A DNA stretch of 64,000 bases from Acorus gramineus (GCA_030737835.1 CM060849.1:15419216-15483215), one strand, 5' to 3'. Shown: positions 36,852 through 48,844, counted from the first letter of the stretch. Numbers and translations: made by a program. Notes: generated by a model not told the origin, from the letters alone.

Positions 36852-37092
36852 TTATCATCACCTAGTACGCGACATACCTGTCAGCGTCCACGTCATAGCA
36901 ACCGACCTCGTCCGACTAAAACAAAAAGAACAAGTCCTGGTCATCGACGCCGGCCCTTCATTGACAAACTAAAACACACACAAGCTTCAAAGTTCAGACC
37001 TTTCGTGTTCAGCATTCTCATCAAATACACACAAAACAAAAATTCGACCCTCCCCTTCTCTTCTCTTCCCTTCCTTTCCTCCAATCCACAAC

Positions 37093-38486
37093 ATGAAAAC
37101 ATGGCACAAAATCCTCGCAGTAGTCCTCCCTCTCCTCACACTTCTTATCATCATCGGAATCCTCCTTTTCCGGCGACACCGCCGGAAATCCCTACAACCC
37201 AAACCCCCCAACAACAACCCAGGAAGGCAGACATCAAAACCCACCAACCCAACGCGCCTCCCACACCCTGACAAGAACAGCCCACCGAAGGACTTCAGGT
37301 GGGCCGACCACCCAAGGCTCGTCACGGAGGCCGTCGAGTATGGGTGGCTCGGCTTCTCCTTCGGGAGCCTCCTCCGCTCCCTCCCCCGCTCCGCCACCGC
37401 CTCCGCCTCGCTTTGGGACTTCTGCGCGGCCTGCGACGCCGCGCGGAGGGAGCACCGCGCGGCATACGACACCAGCTGGGAAGTCCCCCCCGGGTCCGCC
37501 GAGTACATGCAGAGGCTGAGCTTCCACGCGTCGTCGTCGGCGGCGGACCCGGCTTGCCATGGCGGCTGCGTCAGGATGTCGTTGCCGTTGCCGGGGCCTC
37601 CGCTGCGGCAGAACTCTTTCCCGCAGGAGGCTTACTTCGAGATCACCATCGTCGCGCAGACGCAGAGCCTCCGCCATCTCTTCCACAAGAGCAGGGCCGC
37701 CGCCGCCGTCAAGGGGCGGCCGCCGCCCGCCTCCGCCACCAATGAAGGGGACCACATTAAGCTTATACGAGAGAATTCGATCCACGGTGGTGGTGGCGGG
37801 CATGGCGGGGCGGCGGTCTCATTGGGGCTCACAAGAGGGGACGCGCCGCCCGGTTTGCTCGCCGGGAGCTACTTCGGCTCCATCGGCTTCAATTCAGATG
37901 GGTCTCTTCTACTTGATGGTAAGAGAGAGACAACTAGAACTGGGATTGTAATTCTTTATTGCAGGCATTGCAATTTCACTCATATTATTTCATGTACTTA
38001 CAATCAGGGTTGAAACTGGTGGCGGGATCGAGCGAGGCGGATTGGGGAGGCGTAAACAGAGTCATCGGATGCGGATTCAACCCAAGCAAGAAGAAGGTGT
38101 TCTTCACATTGGATGGGGCACTGGTCCACATGATCCACTGCCAGTCAGAGGCGTTCGAATGCCCGCTCTACCCGTCTCTGGCCGCCAACGTAGATACGAC
38201 AGTGTTGGTGAACCTGGGACAGAGTGAGTTCAGATACGCACCTGCAAACGCACACAGAACGGCCAACCCGTGCTTTCTTCCCCCTCTGCATCCGAACAGC
38301 AGCAGCCGCCTCAATGATGGTGATTCAGCAGCCCTCGGACATGATGATAGCCGGGAGTTCTTCTCAATGGGCAGGATCAATTCGCAGTGGCACAGGCACA
38401 ACAATGATGATGGGAGTGTTGTCTTGGACATAGATGGGGAGTCTGATCTGTTTGAGATTGCCTTGGACAGTAAAACCAGGTTTTAG
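37093..38486 (+). CDS. SPRY-domain protein with N-terminal membrane anchor
   Basis: Two exons, 37093-37918 and 38008-38486, join in phase through an 89-nt GT-AG intron to give 434 aa. Residues 7-26 form a strongly hydrophobic segment followed by RRHRRK, as in a signal-anchor with a basic cytosolic side. A Pro/Asn-rich linker (about 34-66) follows, then an SPRY (B30.2-like) fold over about 160-370. Its core motifs are YFEITIV (181-187), GSIGFNSDG (262-270), VIGCGFN and KKKVFFTLDG. SPRY folds bind proteins or peptides; the partner is unknown, so I assign no pathway. The first exon is very GC-rich compared with its AT-rich surroundings. It is convergent with the RRM gene downstream. Confidence is high in the structure and low in the function. 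Confidence 0.93.
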
Positions 38487-38878
38487 GTTGCCAAATCTAA
38501 AAGCCACACTAACCTCTTATTGTTTCCCTGAGTGATGTACATCTGAGTGAGCAGGAGATTTTACACTAACTGAAATCAAATACAGATTTAATATTTTGTA
38601 ATTTAATACACACTGAATTGGATCTATAAGAATGCATTGTTTGCCATCAAAGATAATCCGGTTCCATCATTTTGTTCTAATGCACAAAGAAGACATGCCA
38701 AGTATTCCCCCTGTTACAGAAATAGAGCGTAGTATAATTTCAAACAAACACTAGATACAGTAATCTTGGAAGTAGATGGTCTGTTTTTGAATTTTACACG
38801 CATCCTGCCTGGAAACAAGCACAGGGAATAAATACCTTTGGCACATGATGTAAAAAAGAAAACATATATTAGATGCAT
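38487..38878. other. Shared 3' interval of two convergent genes
   Basis: 392 bp separate the stop codon of the SPRY gene (+ strand) from that of the RRM gene (- strand). Both 3'UTRs must end within or across this space, so the transcripts may overlap. The interval is AT-rich with no reading frame of note. Confidence 0.7.
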
Positions 38879-41800
38879 CTATGGTTGTCTGTCTCGTCTC
38901 TTCAACCCCATCCGTGATTTCGCATATCTGGATTTCTCATTAAGGGTAACTTTGACATGAGATTTTAAAATCAGAAACAGCTTAATAATCTTCATCAGCG
39001 CCTTCCTCTACCTTTAGAATCCTATTGTCTCACATAAATTTAAACATGTCATAGTTGATAGTCAACTTTGTAAAGGATACTCTAAACGCATGCCCTCCCC
39101 ACCGGCCGACGAGTACAATATCATACCCTGGAGATGATTCAGGGCTGCAGTTGAACAGGCTGTATCCTGCAGTCATTTTGTTGGTCAATTATGTGTGGGA
39201 AGAAAGGCATCAATTGGATAAATAAATAAATAAATCATGAACAAAAGATCAACTAGAAGTTCTATACTATGCAAATGGAAAACAAGTGAATGTTAAATAA
39301 AGTTCTAGCATACATGCAAATGGAAAACAAGTGAATGTTAAATGAAGTACTAGCATACATGTATAGCTTTCTAATTTACTTGATTCTATGATGGGAGTCT
39401 GTACACTTTGAGTAAAACAGTGGCACTAACAAAACAATGCAAAAGGGAAAAGAAAGCCAAATCATATACTACTGTTTTATATTTTTAAAAATGTGCTTAA
39501 TCTGAAGTAATGGAATTCCGTGAAATATTCCATGGGAAAAAAAATATGGAATGCAATCCATGAACCACACAAACACTCATGCGCGTGCACACACAAAACA
39601 GATCAGGTACAACTATACAGTGCACAGTGCAATAATCGAAGTTATTGTTAACAAGAAGACACTTTCATGAGTTTCAACAGCTAATTCATATGGATCATTA
39701 TACCAAATACATTATATCAGTTACATTCCTAAAATCTATTCAAACGACCAAGTAATTTATACAGCTCACCCTTGTCACCTAATACAACGCATTATTGATT
39801 AATTTGCATATTAAATGTGTACCATTCAATTGACGCACATTTTTAATAACGAATTAATCAACAATTCATGCATTAAACATATCAAATGTGTATTTAACAC
39901 GCACTAAATGCATTAAATGTGTATTATGTCAGGAGAAAGAATTCAATCTAGGCACTGTTGATTTTGCATATCGTAATTAATAATTCTATTTTTTTCCTGA
40001 ATAATTTCCCAAGATTTACACGAATTTTACCAAATTATAAATTTTTACCGAATTATGAATTTCTGACGAGGCAGATAGATCACAACCTTGTTTTTCTTTA
40101 GGTTGAAGACCTTATTTGTTAGTCCTATTTGCACCTTCAGATAAAATTATTGAGGTCAACCAATTGCACTCTAACCAATTTCTATATTTAAGCAAACATC
40201 ATTCAATACATGCCACTGCAACCCACATGCACACCTCAATCCAACTCTTAGTCCCTACAATAAATCCATTGGTAACCTACAATAAATCCATTGATAACTC
40301 AGTTAATCAACTAGATGGTTTCAAAAAACAAGTCATGGTCAGCCATCAAGGATTGGAGCCATCATTGGAATGTACCAATGTTCATTTTAGCTGAAGAGAT
40401 AAAAAGTACCTCGAGGATATGATTTTTTCCATTTACCATAATTGTTTAGAAGGAAGACTTCCTTATCTACCTTATAGTTTCCAATTTCAATAAAATTTTG
40501 GATACACCCACTTTTGTTTAAAAAGAAATGAGAGGATATGAAACTTAATAACATCAACTACTTTTTCATAAACGACCAGAAGCCTATTTAGGTGTAAAAG
40601 CAATTAGAGTCTTGCACATATAAGGTAAAGACAGGAAAAACCAAAGCAAAAAAAGAAAAGGAAAAGCAGCACCAAGGCATGGGCATCAAATGACCATGCC
40701 CACTAGAATGATGAACAACATTCACGAGTTTTAAAAGTTATGACATCTAATTGAGAAACGATATGGAAAATCTATGCACTAGAGACACTTTGCACGGTTG
40801 GGTTTTCCCTTAACAGGTGGGTTCTGCACAGAGAAACCAGCATGGGCAGTGCAAGCACCATCTTATTTTATGTGATTGCTTTTTCAAGACAAGACCCTTA
40901 CAATCCCCGTTTTCAAGCGAAATTCTTAGCTCTTGTCCCACATTCAGTTTGTTGGGGTACATGACCTGCATGTGATGAATGCAAAATGGTTTATATGGAA
41001 AAAAATTGGGCGGTGATTGCAGCTTCTCTTTGTGCTTAGGTTATTGTCGTTCTAAAGGAAGAATTGATATCAAGTATTATGGGGGAATCATTGAAAGGAA
41101 TGTAGCTCTTTTGACATTAAGGGATGTACCTACGGTTTGGGGGTTGTTCTTTGTTTTTTAATTTTATTGCTTTCTTTGTATTTTCCTTTTCCTTTTTTTC
41201 TCGAGATCGCTCATCTCCATCTATTCGAGGGACATCATTTGAATTAATATAAATGCTCTAATCCCACTTTCAAATAATATTGTTGTAGATGACAGAATAG
41301 GGGAATATAAGCCCAAATCACGGTGATAATACATGCAAATTCAGCAAAGCAGATGGACCAGAATTCAGCATACCACTAACAAGGCAAACAATATCATTGA
41401 TCCTTTTCTTTTTTCCTCATTCATTTATTTATTTAATGGGGATTTTTGGGACACTATAAGACATGATGAACTGGCCCTAAAGCATACACATTAATGGAAA
41501 AGCTCAATGATTGGCATAATGGCATTACATGTCATAGACTCACAATGTAATTCACTGATTGGCATAATGGCATTACATGTCATAGACTCACAATGTAATA
41601 TATTAAGATCATTTCTTTAAGTCAAGTGATTAAATGATGGGAGACCCTGACTGTGGATCCTTGGAAAATTTGGTTTGCACCCAAGGAAAGTGATAAGTAC
41701 CTGAAAGTCAACAAATGCAACAGGTACGCCATGTTTATTCTGCATCTTCAGTTTCAGAAATCCTGGGCACCTATCCGATAATTCAAGGCAAAAAAGGATA

Positions 41801-44800
41801 GATTACAAATTTGCAATGGAATGTTGTATTTAAATTATATACGAGTAAATAAAATTGAAGTCTCACCTTATAAAGGCTTGCCTTAGCTCTTGCTCAGTGC
41901 AACTCGGTCCCAAGTTAGCCACGAAAAGAGTCGGGCATGGGGTATTATTCTGAGGAACGTTTACGACATGAGTGTAGAAACAAACTACACAGAACATGGA
42001 ATTTATCAATGGTAAAAATGAATCTCACCATCTTGGTCTTAGGCTCCGCATCATTGCCAGCATCACTATCAAAGTTTCCATAACTGAAAATAAAAACAAA
42101 ATGTTGAAAATTCAAATAAGTTGCCACTTCTGATTACCTAATTAACCTAGAGCCTATAGAATATATTAGCTGCTATGTCAAGGAAAACCTTCAGTGTACC
42201 CTACTGGTGAAAATCGAAAAAAATAAGAAAAAAAATATCGTGTTAAAGCAGTGTGGACCTTTGTGCAGATGGATGAGCATTCATGTTGTAAGCAGAATTA
42301 CCAATTCCAGGCAAGTGAAAATTGCTTCCATCACCTGTTAGTGCACCAAGTGTCCCAAACGTGCAACGTGAGATTTTGGAAAAAGGTGTCCAGTGACTAT
42401 ATTACATATAAGAGTGATAAAGAGCATCAGCTAAGATCAGCCAATACAGAAAAACAGACAGTGAAAAGGAAGTGTGATAAGCAGTTTGCTGATTTCCAGT
42501 CAAAGAAATCGTTTAAAATTGCACCGAGGAGATTCAGAGAGTACAACTCAGGTTCTAAAAGCTCGTTAGAAAGATGCAGCACTAAGGAACAGATCACTAC
42601 AGAGAGTGGTGTACCATATGGTACTTGGATTATCTTACTAGCATCTGTATGGCTTTTTGAAAAGGCAGCAGACCCTCTAGCTTTCTTGTCAAAAGAATTG
42701 TAGGTTGAATCATCTGATCTCGGATACAAAACAGAAGTTCCATAATGAGTAGAAATTATATAAAAGATTTAATTGATATGAAGAAGAATATTGATTCTAT
42801 TCAACCATTCAGCCAAAATCAGATTAGGAAGAATGGTGTGGGAATTGACTGTTGAAATAACAAACTCTCCACTGACCTGATCTCGGACGCTTAGACCTTG
42901 AGTTGGACTTTGCAAGATCAATGTAAAGGGTTGACTCTTTCTCAAGGTCAAAAACTATTCCCTGCAAAACAGAGGTTCATTAGAGTTCTTGAGTCAATAA
43001 GAACAGGACTCCTTGAAGAAGTGGTGTGTGTGTGTGTGTAAGTCAAAAACTATACCCTGCAAAACAGAAATTTATTAGAGTTCTTGAGCCAATAAGAAAA
43101 AGAGTCCTTGAAGAATTCGTTGATGGAAAGAAGTGAACTGTATTACAGCACCACACTTGAAATGTATTTTTTGTTATGGGAAGAAGTGAAATGAATTACA
43201 TCACCACAATTAACAAACTTTCACTTCTCTATAAATTCATTTCAAGGAATTTTGTTCAAAATTTGCACTTACAATCAGAGTCATGAGATAAACTTCGAGA
43301 TTGTACTATATGAACACAACATATTTTTCCTCCAAAAAACAGATAAAATACATGAACATGCTGCCAACTACAAGTTGTGCAATTGACTTTCACTAGATAT
43401 TAAGAACTACTCTTTGTAATATGATATACATATCCTTAAATGGAGCTGCCCTGAGATTCAATTCACGGTAAAATTTTGAAACAATACTAGTCATTTTGCA
43501 AGACCTGACAGAGACTCTCACAATGATGTTACTGACTCATGTTCAACTGCTCATTATGAATCTCATTAATGTCAGCCCTTTGAATGCATGATGTTGATTC
43601 AAGCATCCTTGTAATGACTGGCATATCAAAACCCTAGAAACTCACAAGCGTTAAGGCTGAATAACCATTTTTTTTATTTTGGAATCAAAACTGATCTCCA
43701 ACCTTAAACATATGTAATATGGTAAGAATATCTTACTCAAGCATCTATACATCAAGACAGGGCATTTAATTTGGCAAGATGCCAAGGCGAATGTTCTACC
43801 TAAGCAAAGGCAAAGTCAGTCATCCGCATTTAAAAAACGGTTTTCATGGCAGAATCTCCATCCTTCTTCAAAAACAGTACTTCACTCATGTCCAGTTCAG
43901 TGTTATGGCATATCGAAGTATTCAGTTTCAGAGGTTATCCACCTAAATTGCACCCGGCTACATACAAAATCATTTGATCTACTCTCTTGGATGGAGTAGG
44001 CTCTATTTCACATGCCAAAGAATGTTTAAAATTTTATGAGATTTTTAGATGTAACCAACCACATCCCTACATATCGATGGGCAAAGTCTTGCCCTCTGAG
44101 ATTTAGTACAATTCTAACATCTTTCCCTCCACTACAAGCTAGTTTAGCACAGAATAAAATCTGGTAGTATGAAACTCAAATAAAAATTTACAAAAGTAAA
44201 ATTGAAAAATTAGAACTACATTTTAAGAAGGGTTAGTATGTACCGATGAGATGAATTTATTAAGCCTGGGCAATGCTTCTAGATAAGTGACTATAAGAAA
44301 ACAATTTAGAAGACTATGGATAAACAATTTAGAATCCTTACATTTAGCGCGTGCATTGCTGTGAGGGCGGATCGTTGATCAGTGAAGACTGCAAAAGCAT
44401 AGGCCTATTAAGTTGTGACAAGGAGTTAGAGACTACACGTAAATCAGCACACAATGTTAAAAAATACTTGCATGATATTCAGCATCAAACTCTAAGTGAA
44501 AAAGATCACAGGAAAATGCTTGATTTGGTTGATGTTATGACAAACAGCTACAATAATGAATAATTTATGATAAGTTGAATATGATTTATCAGCATAATTT
44601 TGTTGATAAAAGCATATGTGCCACGTAAACAGAAGTGATTATTAACATTTTGAATTGAACACTCACACCTACAATAGGCAGACACGCAATATAGGAAGAT
44701 TAACACAACTATTCAAACAAGCAAACACAGTGCTTAAAGACACCTTGATATGCCTTTATAAATATAAACATCTCTTAATTGATTGAACCGGATCATTTTT

Positions 44801-45861
44801 TTTATTATTATTCTGCACACTTACAACAAAGAGCTTTATCCCCAATGCAGTGTGTTGGAGCATTTAGTTAACTCACAAATGTATCTTACAAAAGAAATAA
44901 CCTATGTGGAGAACACTTAGGCAGCAATTACAGCTCTTCTAAGAACATGGGTTATAGAACTTCTTGGGGAGGAGTCGCCATCTAATATCATGGGTAAAAA
45001 TTGGCCCGGTTTCGTGATCCTTCCTGGTCGAGGCCTTGCAAGGGTATCCTAGCCTCTGTGGTGGTTTTCCTTGTTCATCTTGTATTTCATTTCTTTGGCC
45101 TCTCCTTTCTTTTAAAATATGAATTCTCCAATCTTTAAAAAGAACTTATGCTTAACCAACTATTTCACATATGGAAGTACAAGGGGGGTGTTTCTCCAGT
45201 GGGCCATTTCAATATATCGATTAAGTAGCAGATGCGCGAGTAACATCTAATTTGGATTTGTACTGCGGATTCAACAATGAAATCGTGGTTGCAACATCTA
45301 ATTTGGATTTGTACTGCGAATTCAGCAATGAAATCGTGGTAGCAACATTTTCTTTTTTTTCAAAAAAAAAGTAGCAGATGCGCGAGCCAAGCGAAGAACA
45401 TGAGAGAGACTAAAGGCGATTCTCTACGTGCGGCGATCATTTAACGCTCCAAAATCAAACACATTATTTCGGCCACAAAATTCTAACAAAAAAATCACTA
45501 AAAAAGAAGGTACCTGATTGCTCTGGCCGGAGCTCCTGAGATGGCAAGACTCGTACCCGGGGAACTCGTGGAAGAGACTGTAGATCTCCCTCGATTTGAC
45601 GTCCTCGGGGAGGCCGGCGATGAAGAGGGTCCGCACCTCGTCGGAGTTATGTGGATGGTAGGGCGGAGGGATCCCGTAGGAGGTCAGGTGGTGGTGGTGG
45701 TGGTAAAGCTGTCCCGGCGGAGGAGGAGGATGAAACTCCACGGCCGGCGGCGGCGGAGGGGGTTGCTGGTGGTAGTACGGGTAATGGGGGTTGTGCAGGA
45801 CGGCGGGCGGCGGCTGCGGAGGGTAGTAGTATCCCGCTGCGGCGGCGGACATGTCGTCCAT
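38879..45861 (-). CDS. RNA-binding protein with two RRM domains (Scw1-like plant family)
   Basis: Ten coding exons, in order of transcription: 45861-45514, 44404-44342, 42961-42877, 42713-42639, 42334-42259, 42083-42029, 41949-41867, 41770-41701, 39166-39081, 38927-38879. All phases agree, giving 329 aa. The N-terminus (1-73) is low-complexity, rich in Tyr, Pro and His, with a Pro run at 34-39 and a His run at 54-58. RRM1 starts near 75 (RNP2 TLFIAG at 78-83, RNP1-like YAFAVF at 118-123). A linker of about 85 residues follows, then RRM2 from about 239 (TLFVANL at 241-247, VAFVDF) to about 315. The protein ends in a short basic tail. Relatives are Arabidopsis RRM proteins, often named after yeast cell-wall integrity protein Scw1; RNA targets are unknown. 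Intron 8 is 2.5 kb. A duplicated acceptor precedes exon 3. The TATA box lies at 45954. Confidence 0.95.
39269..39358. repeat. 45-bp tandem duplication in RRM gene intron 8
   Basis: Two adjacent units (39269-39313, 39314-39358) starting ATGCAAATGGAAAACAAGTG, nearly identical. They lie about 100 bp inside the 3' part of the intron before exon 9. Confidence 0.88.
41508..41600. repeat. 48-bp tandem duplication in RRM gene intron 8
   Basis: Two units (41508-41555 and 41556-41600) starting TGATTGGCATAATGGCATTA are practically identical, so the duplication is recent. They lie about 100 bp downstream of the exon 8 donor in the transcript direction. Confidence 0.9.
42948..43115 (-). repeat. 95-bp tandem duplication copying the exon 3 acceptor of the RRM gene
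   Basis: The unit at 42948-43020 contains the exon 3 acceptor and its first codons. A second unit at about 43042-43115 repeats 'caaaaactat.ccctgcaaaacag' and 'ttattagagttcttgag.caataag'. A GT microsatellite (43024-43039) separates them. The copy preserves a complete polypyrimidine-AG and the first 15 exon bases (Gly-Ile-Val-Phe-Asp), so it is a plausible competing acceptor at 43056. Confidence 0.8.
45242..45343. repeat. 51-bp tandem duplication in RRM gene intron 1
   Basis: Two units (45242-45292, 45293-45343) starting AACATCTAATTTGGATTTGT. They are flanked on both sides by a further direct repeat 'agtagcagatgcgcgag' (about 45224 and 45370). All of it lies in intron 1, within 300 bp of exon 1. 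Confidence 0.85.
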
Positions 45862-45953
45862 GGCGTCGGTGGTGGTGGTAGTGGTGGCGGCAGCGTTTAA
45901 GGGGTCTTTTGGTGCGGGTTTTGATGGGCGGCTCAGGCTTTTATTTTATTTTA

Positions 45954-45960
45954 TTTTATA
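45954..45960 (-). promoter_or_regulatory. TATA box of the RRM gene
   Basis: On the minus strand TATAAAA is followed by repeated TAAAA units, 93 bp upstream of the start codon at 45861. It is the only TATA-like motif in a usable position. MITE-like sequence begins directly upstream of it. Confidence 0.55.
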
Positions 45961-46360
45961 CCCCCGTTAGTGAATTAAGTTATTCTAAACTTAAAGAAAT
46001 AAATGATTTTTTATTTAATTGTATTTTTAATTATTTTAGTAATAAAAATTAATAATAAAATTTGTGTTGTTTGGTTAACCATGAATAAGTCGTGTATAAA
46101 ATATGAATAAGCTGTGAATAATAATTTATAAAAGATGAAAAATTAATTTGACCTGTAGATCTAAAAAGCGATTACAATTGATTTTATAGTAGAATCACAT
46201 ATTTAAATGATTTGAATAATTTAAAAATAATTTAATTTCAAAGATAATATGAATAATTGTATCACTTCATATTTTTAATTCTGACATACATATTTTCATT
46301 CATTCATCAATTTTATCACTATCCCATCTTAATCCATTTATTTCAGCCCCCAGTTCCCCC
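45961..46360 (+). mobile_element. Degenerate Tourist-like MITE abutting the RRM gene promoter
   Basis: The left end CCCCCGTTAGTGAATTAAGTT and the interior 'gtgttgtttggtt', 'atgaataagtcgtg' and 'aaattaatttgacctgtag' match the same-orientation copies at 690 and 31350. The right end is near 'cagcccccagttcccccgc'. The terminal repeats are eroded, so the ends are approximate. Confidence 0.55.
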
Positions 46361-46408
46361 GCTTACTTTAGTAGGATAGGTGAGTATTGTTTTCCCCTTA
46401 TTTATGTT

Positions 46409-46652
46409 AAGGAAAAGAAAAACATTAGACTCACTGAAAAATGATTAAGAAATCTCTTATAAATCAGAAAAACCTAAATCACTAACTTTTTAAAATTATA
46501 CATAAAGAAGTCTCATTCACAATTTTAGAAACATAAAATATTAACCTACCCTTATGTTATTAAATTTTTAATATCCACCTAACCCTTGTTAGGTTATTTC
46601 ACATCAAAAACATATTTTTCCTATGAAACAACCTTCTTAGATGTTTTGTTAT

Positions 46653-46715
<63 letters not shown>

Positions 46716-46850
46716 TATTTGATGTTTACATAAGGGTAGATTAGTCTTTTATATTTTTAAAATTGTGAAATGTAATTTTTTTTGTATAATTTAAAAATGA
46801 CTGATTTTGATATTTTTAATTTTTATAATATTTTTTAGTCATTTTCCTTA
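46409..46850. mobile_element. Mutator-like MITE carrying the TA microsatellite
   Basis: The ends AAGGAAAAGAAAAACATTAG and, at the right, the near-complement 'agtcattttcctt' pair imperfectly. The interior 'acaattttagaaa...ttatgttatta' matches the element at 25183-25838, so this is an older copy of that family. A TA run has expanded inside it. No target duplication was identified. Confidence 0.5.
46656..46713. repeat. TA dinucleotide microsatellite, about 29 units
   Basis: An uninterrupted TA run of 58 bp within AT-rich sequence between the RRM and FPP genes. It is palindromic and likely polymorphic in length. Confidence 0.95.
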
Positions 46851-46879
46851 GATTCAATACTTTTTACTATATAAAAGTG

Positions 46880-47440
46880 TTTGAATATAATAGCGCTCGG
46901 TTCGAACAATGCTCATACAGTAGTGTGGGTGTGATAGACTTATTTGTCCATGATAGTAATACTGCGATAAGTAACAATTCATGTTGAATAAGCAAAATTT
47001 TTGTTTAGTTGCTTTTTCTGTTATTCTCATTCAAAAATATAAAAGTGATTTTTTTATTATTTGATTCATTTTAAATAAAGTGAAGATAAGTGGTGGATAA
47101 AGGATAGATAAAAGTTTATGACTTTTTACATAACAGCTATACTCCTGAATAAGTGAGAGATGTGTAACTAATTTGATAGATATAACAAATTTTTTAATAT
47201 GTGTGTGATTGTTAGGTGCGATAAATTTTTTAAAATGATAAAGAAAAATATTTTTATCAATTGGCATAGATAAACCTTGAGAAGAAATTTTAACATTTTC
47301 TTAAAATAATTATCAGGCTTTATCCTAACTTATACATACATAGTTATTAGAGTTTATCCGAGTAAAACAACTAGCAAATAAGGGCTATTCTCCAGTATTC
47401 ACCTCTATTCTTTGTTAATTCTCTACCACAAATGGAGAAA
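46880..47440 (+). mobile_element. Tourist-like MITE, degenerate copy
   Basis: Long colinear similarity to the intact copy at 59729-60257: 'ctgttattctcatt', 'agataaaagtttatgactttt', 'taactaatttgatagat' and 'ttatcaggctttatcct' all occur in order. The terminal repeats are not clear, so the limits are approximate. Confidence 0.6.
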
Positions 47441-48844
47441 TAGTTCTTTTTGTGGACCCCAATAAGATTTTAACGTTTTTTTAATGTATATATTTATCTA
47501 ATAAAATATATATCCTTAAATTAAAGAATTAATAGTTTATTATATAACTATTACTTTGTATATATTAGAGAAAGTGGAATGCAAAAGAGAACAAAGGAAT
47601 GATTTTATGTCATAGACATGATCTTATTTGCGCTCACGGCTCTTTCATATACTAATAATGTGTTAAATGACAAAATAATACATAAATAATAATTGGGAGC
47701 TGTTACACTCAGTTCTTTAAATCAGTCTAAAATACAGTTCTATATATTTCATTAGAAATTCAGTGAATCATATACCTTATTAGATGATGTATATACCTCG
47801 TTAGATAGTACCTTATAATTTTTACCAAAGCATATGCATCATTAGATGATGTTTACTATTTTTAAAAAAAATAAAAACATGTGTGGTCTTAAGTATGGTT
47901 AGTAAAAATAATTGAGTCTAATATTTTTCTTTAATAATTAGTAACAAAAAAATGGACACATTAAGTAGAGATTCATATACTAGTAGTGTTGTACAGAACA
48001 CATTATAAAGTTTTTGTACTTGTATGCCATATAGAAAAACCAATAGTCAGCATAGATGTTGGTAGTGTAACTCTATTAAGTAGAGGCAAAACTCAAGAAC
48101 TAGAAGCTAAACTCATGGGGTTGGTGGTTGAAAGATGATGAACATTCACAACAATACCTCATTTACAATAGATCCATCATTAATTTAATGCAATTTTGGA
48201 AATGGTAAACTATAATTGATTGGAGTGACACTCATACTTAGTCAATCCCAGTGTCGGATGTCATATTTTTATTCAATGATTTAACAAGAGTCAAAGAGTT
48301 CACCTGTAATTTCAGATTCATTTAAAACAATTACAGCTTAGGTTGGCTTTAATACGTCATAGTGTTGAAGGTATGAGGTTATATCAGCAGATTCAGCACA
48401 ACTGCTCTTCAAATTCCACTTCAGAATTTTTTGCCTTAATTTTAAAACATGGACTGAATCTCAGGAAGGAAGACAAAATTGTCTGTCTGTTAGTCTTGAT
48501 AGATAGCAATTCAAATTGGTAACTTGGAAACTCAATTCAAGCAGAATTCAGATTCAGTCTGGTCAAACTGCTTCCCATACAAATCTGCTAGATTTACCAA
48601 AGTGAATACATTACAAGACCAAAATGAAGAGAAGAACACTCCAGAAGACACAGACATACGTGTTATTCAGACTCTATCATTTACAGACAAAAACATTAGA
48701 TACAAAGATGCATTCAAACCTCAAAACCTCACACATGCACTCTCTGTGATTCCAGCATTCTCAAATTGGTTAACATTACCATTATCAAGTCACTCAGATC
48801 CTGTGTTTTTTTTTCTTTTCCACGATGCGCCAAAGAAAAGCGCG
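47440..48844. other. Intergenic interval downstream of the FPP gene
   Basis: AT-rich sequence without recognisable genes. Short repeats of 'accttattagatgatgt' occur near 47770-47850. A 119-codon + strand frame at 48524-48883 overlaps the antisense of the FPP last exon and has no domain features. The FPP 3'UTR presumably occupies the few hundred bases just below 48845. Confidence 0.5.

Noticed and set aside
36840-37271. 143-codon + strand frame overlapping the SPRY gene start
   Set aside because: It overlaps the SPRY exon in another frame and its first part lies in the MITE end; low-complexity translation.
37234-37803. 189-codon and 173-codon antisense frames across the SPRY first exon
   Set aside because: Long antisense frames are expected in very GC-rich coding sequence; the sense frame has the SPRY motifs and a clean splice.
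42251-42703. 150-codon + strand frame
   Set aside because: It covers RRM exons 4-5 and an intron on the opposite strand; the sense exons join in phase and match the family.
45541-45900. 119-codon + strand frame opposite RRM exon 1
   Set aside because: Antisense of the Pro/His/Tyr-rich exon; repetitive Val/Arg/Gly composition with no family features.
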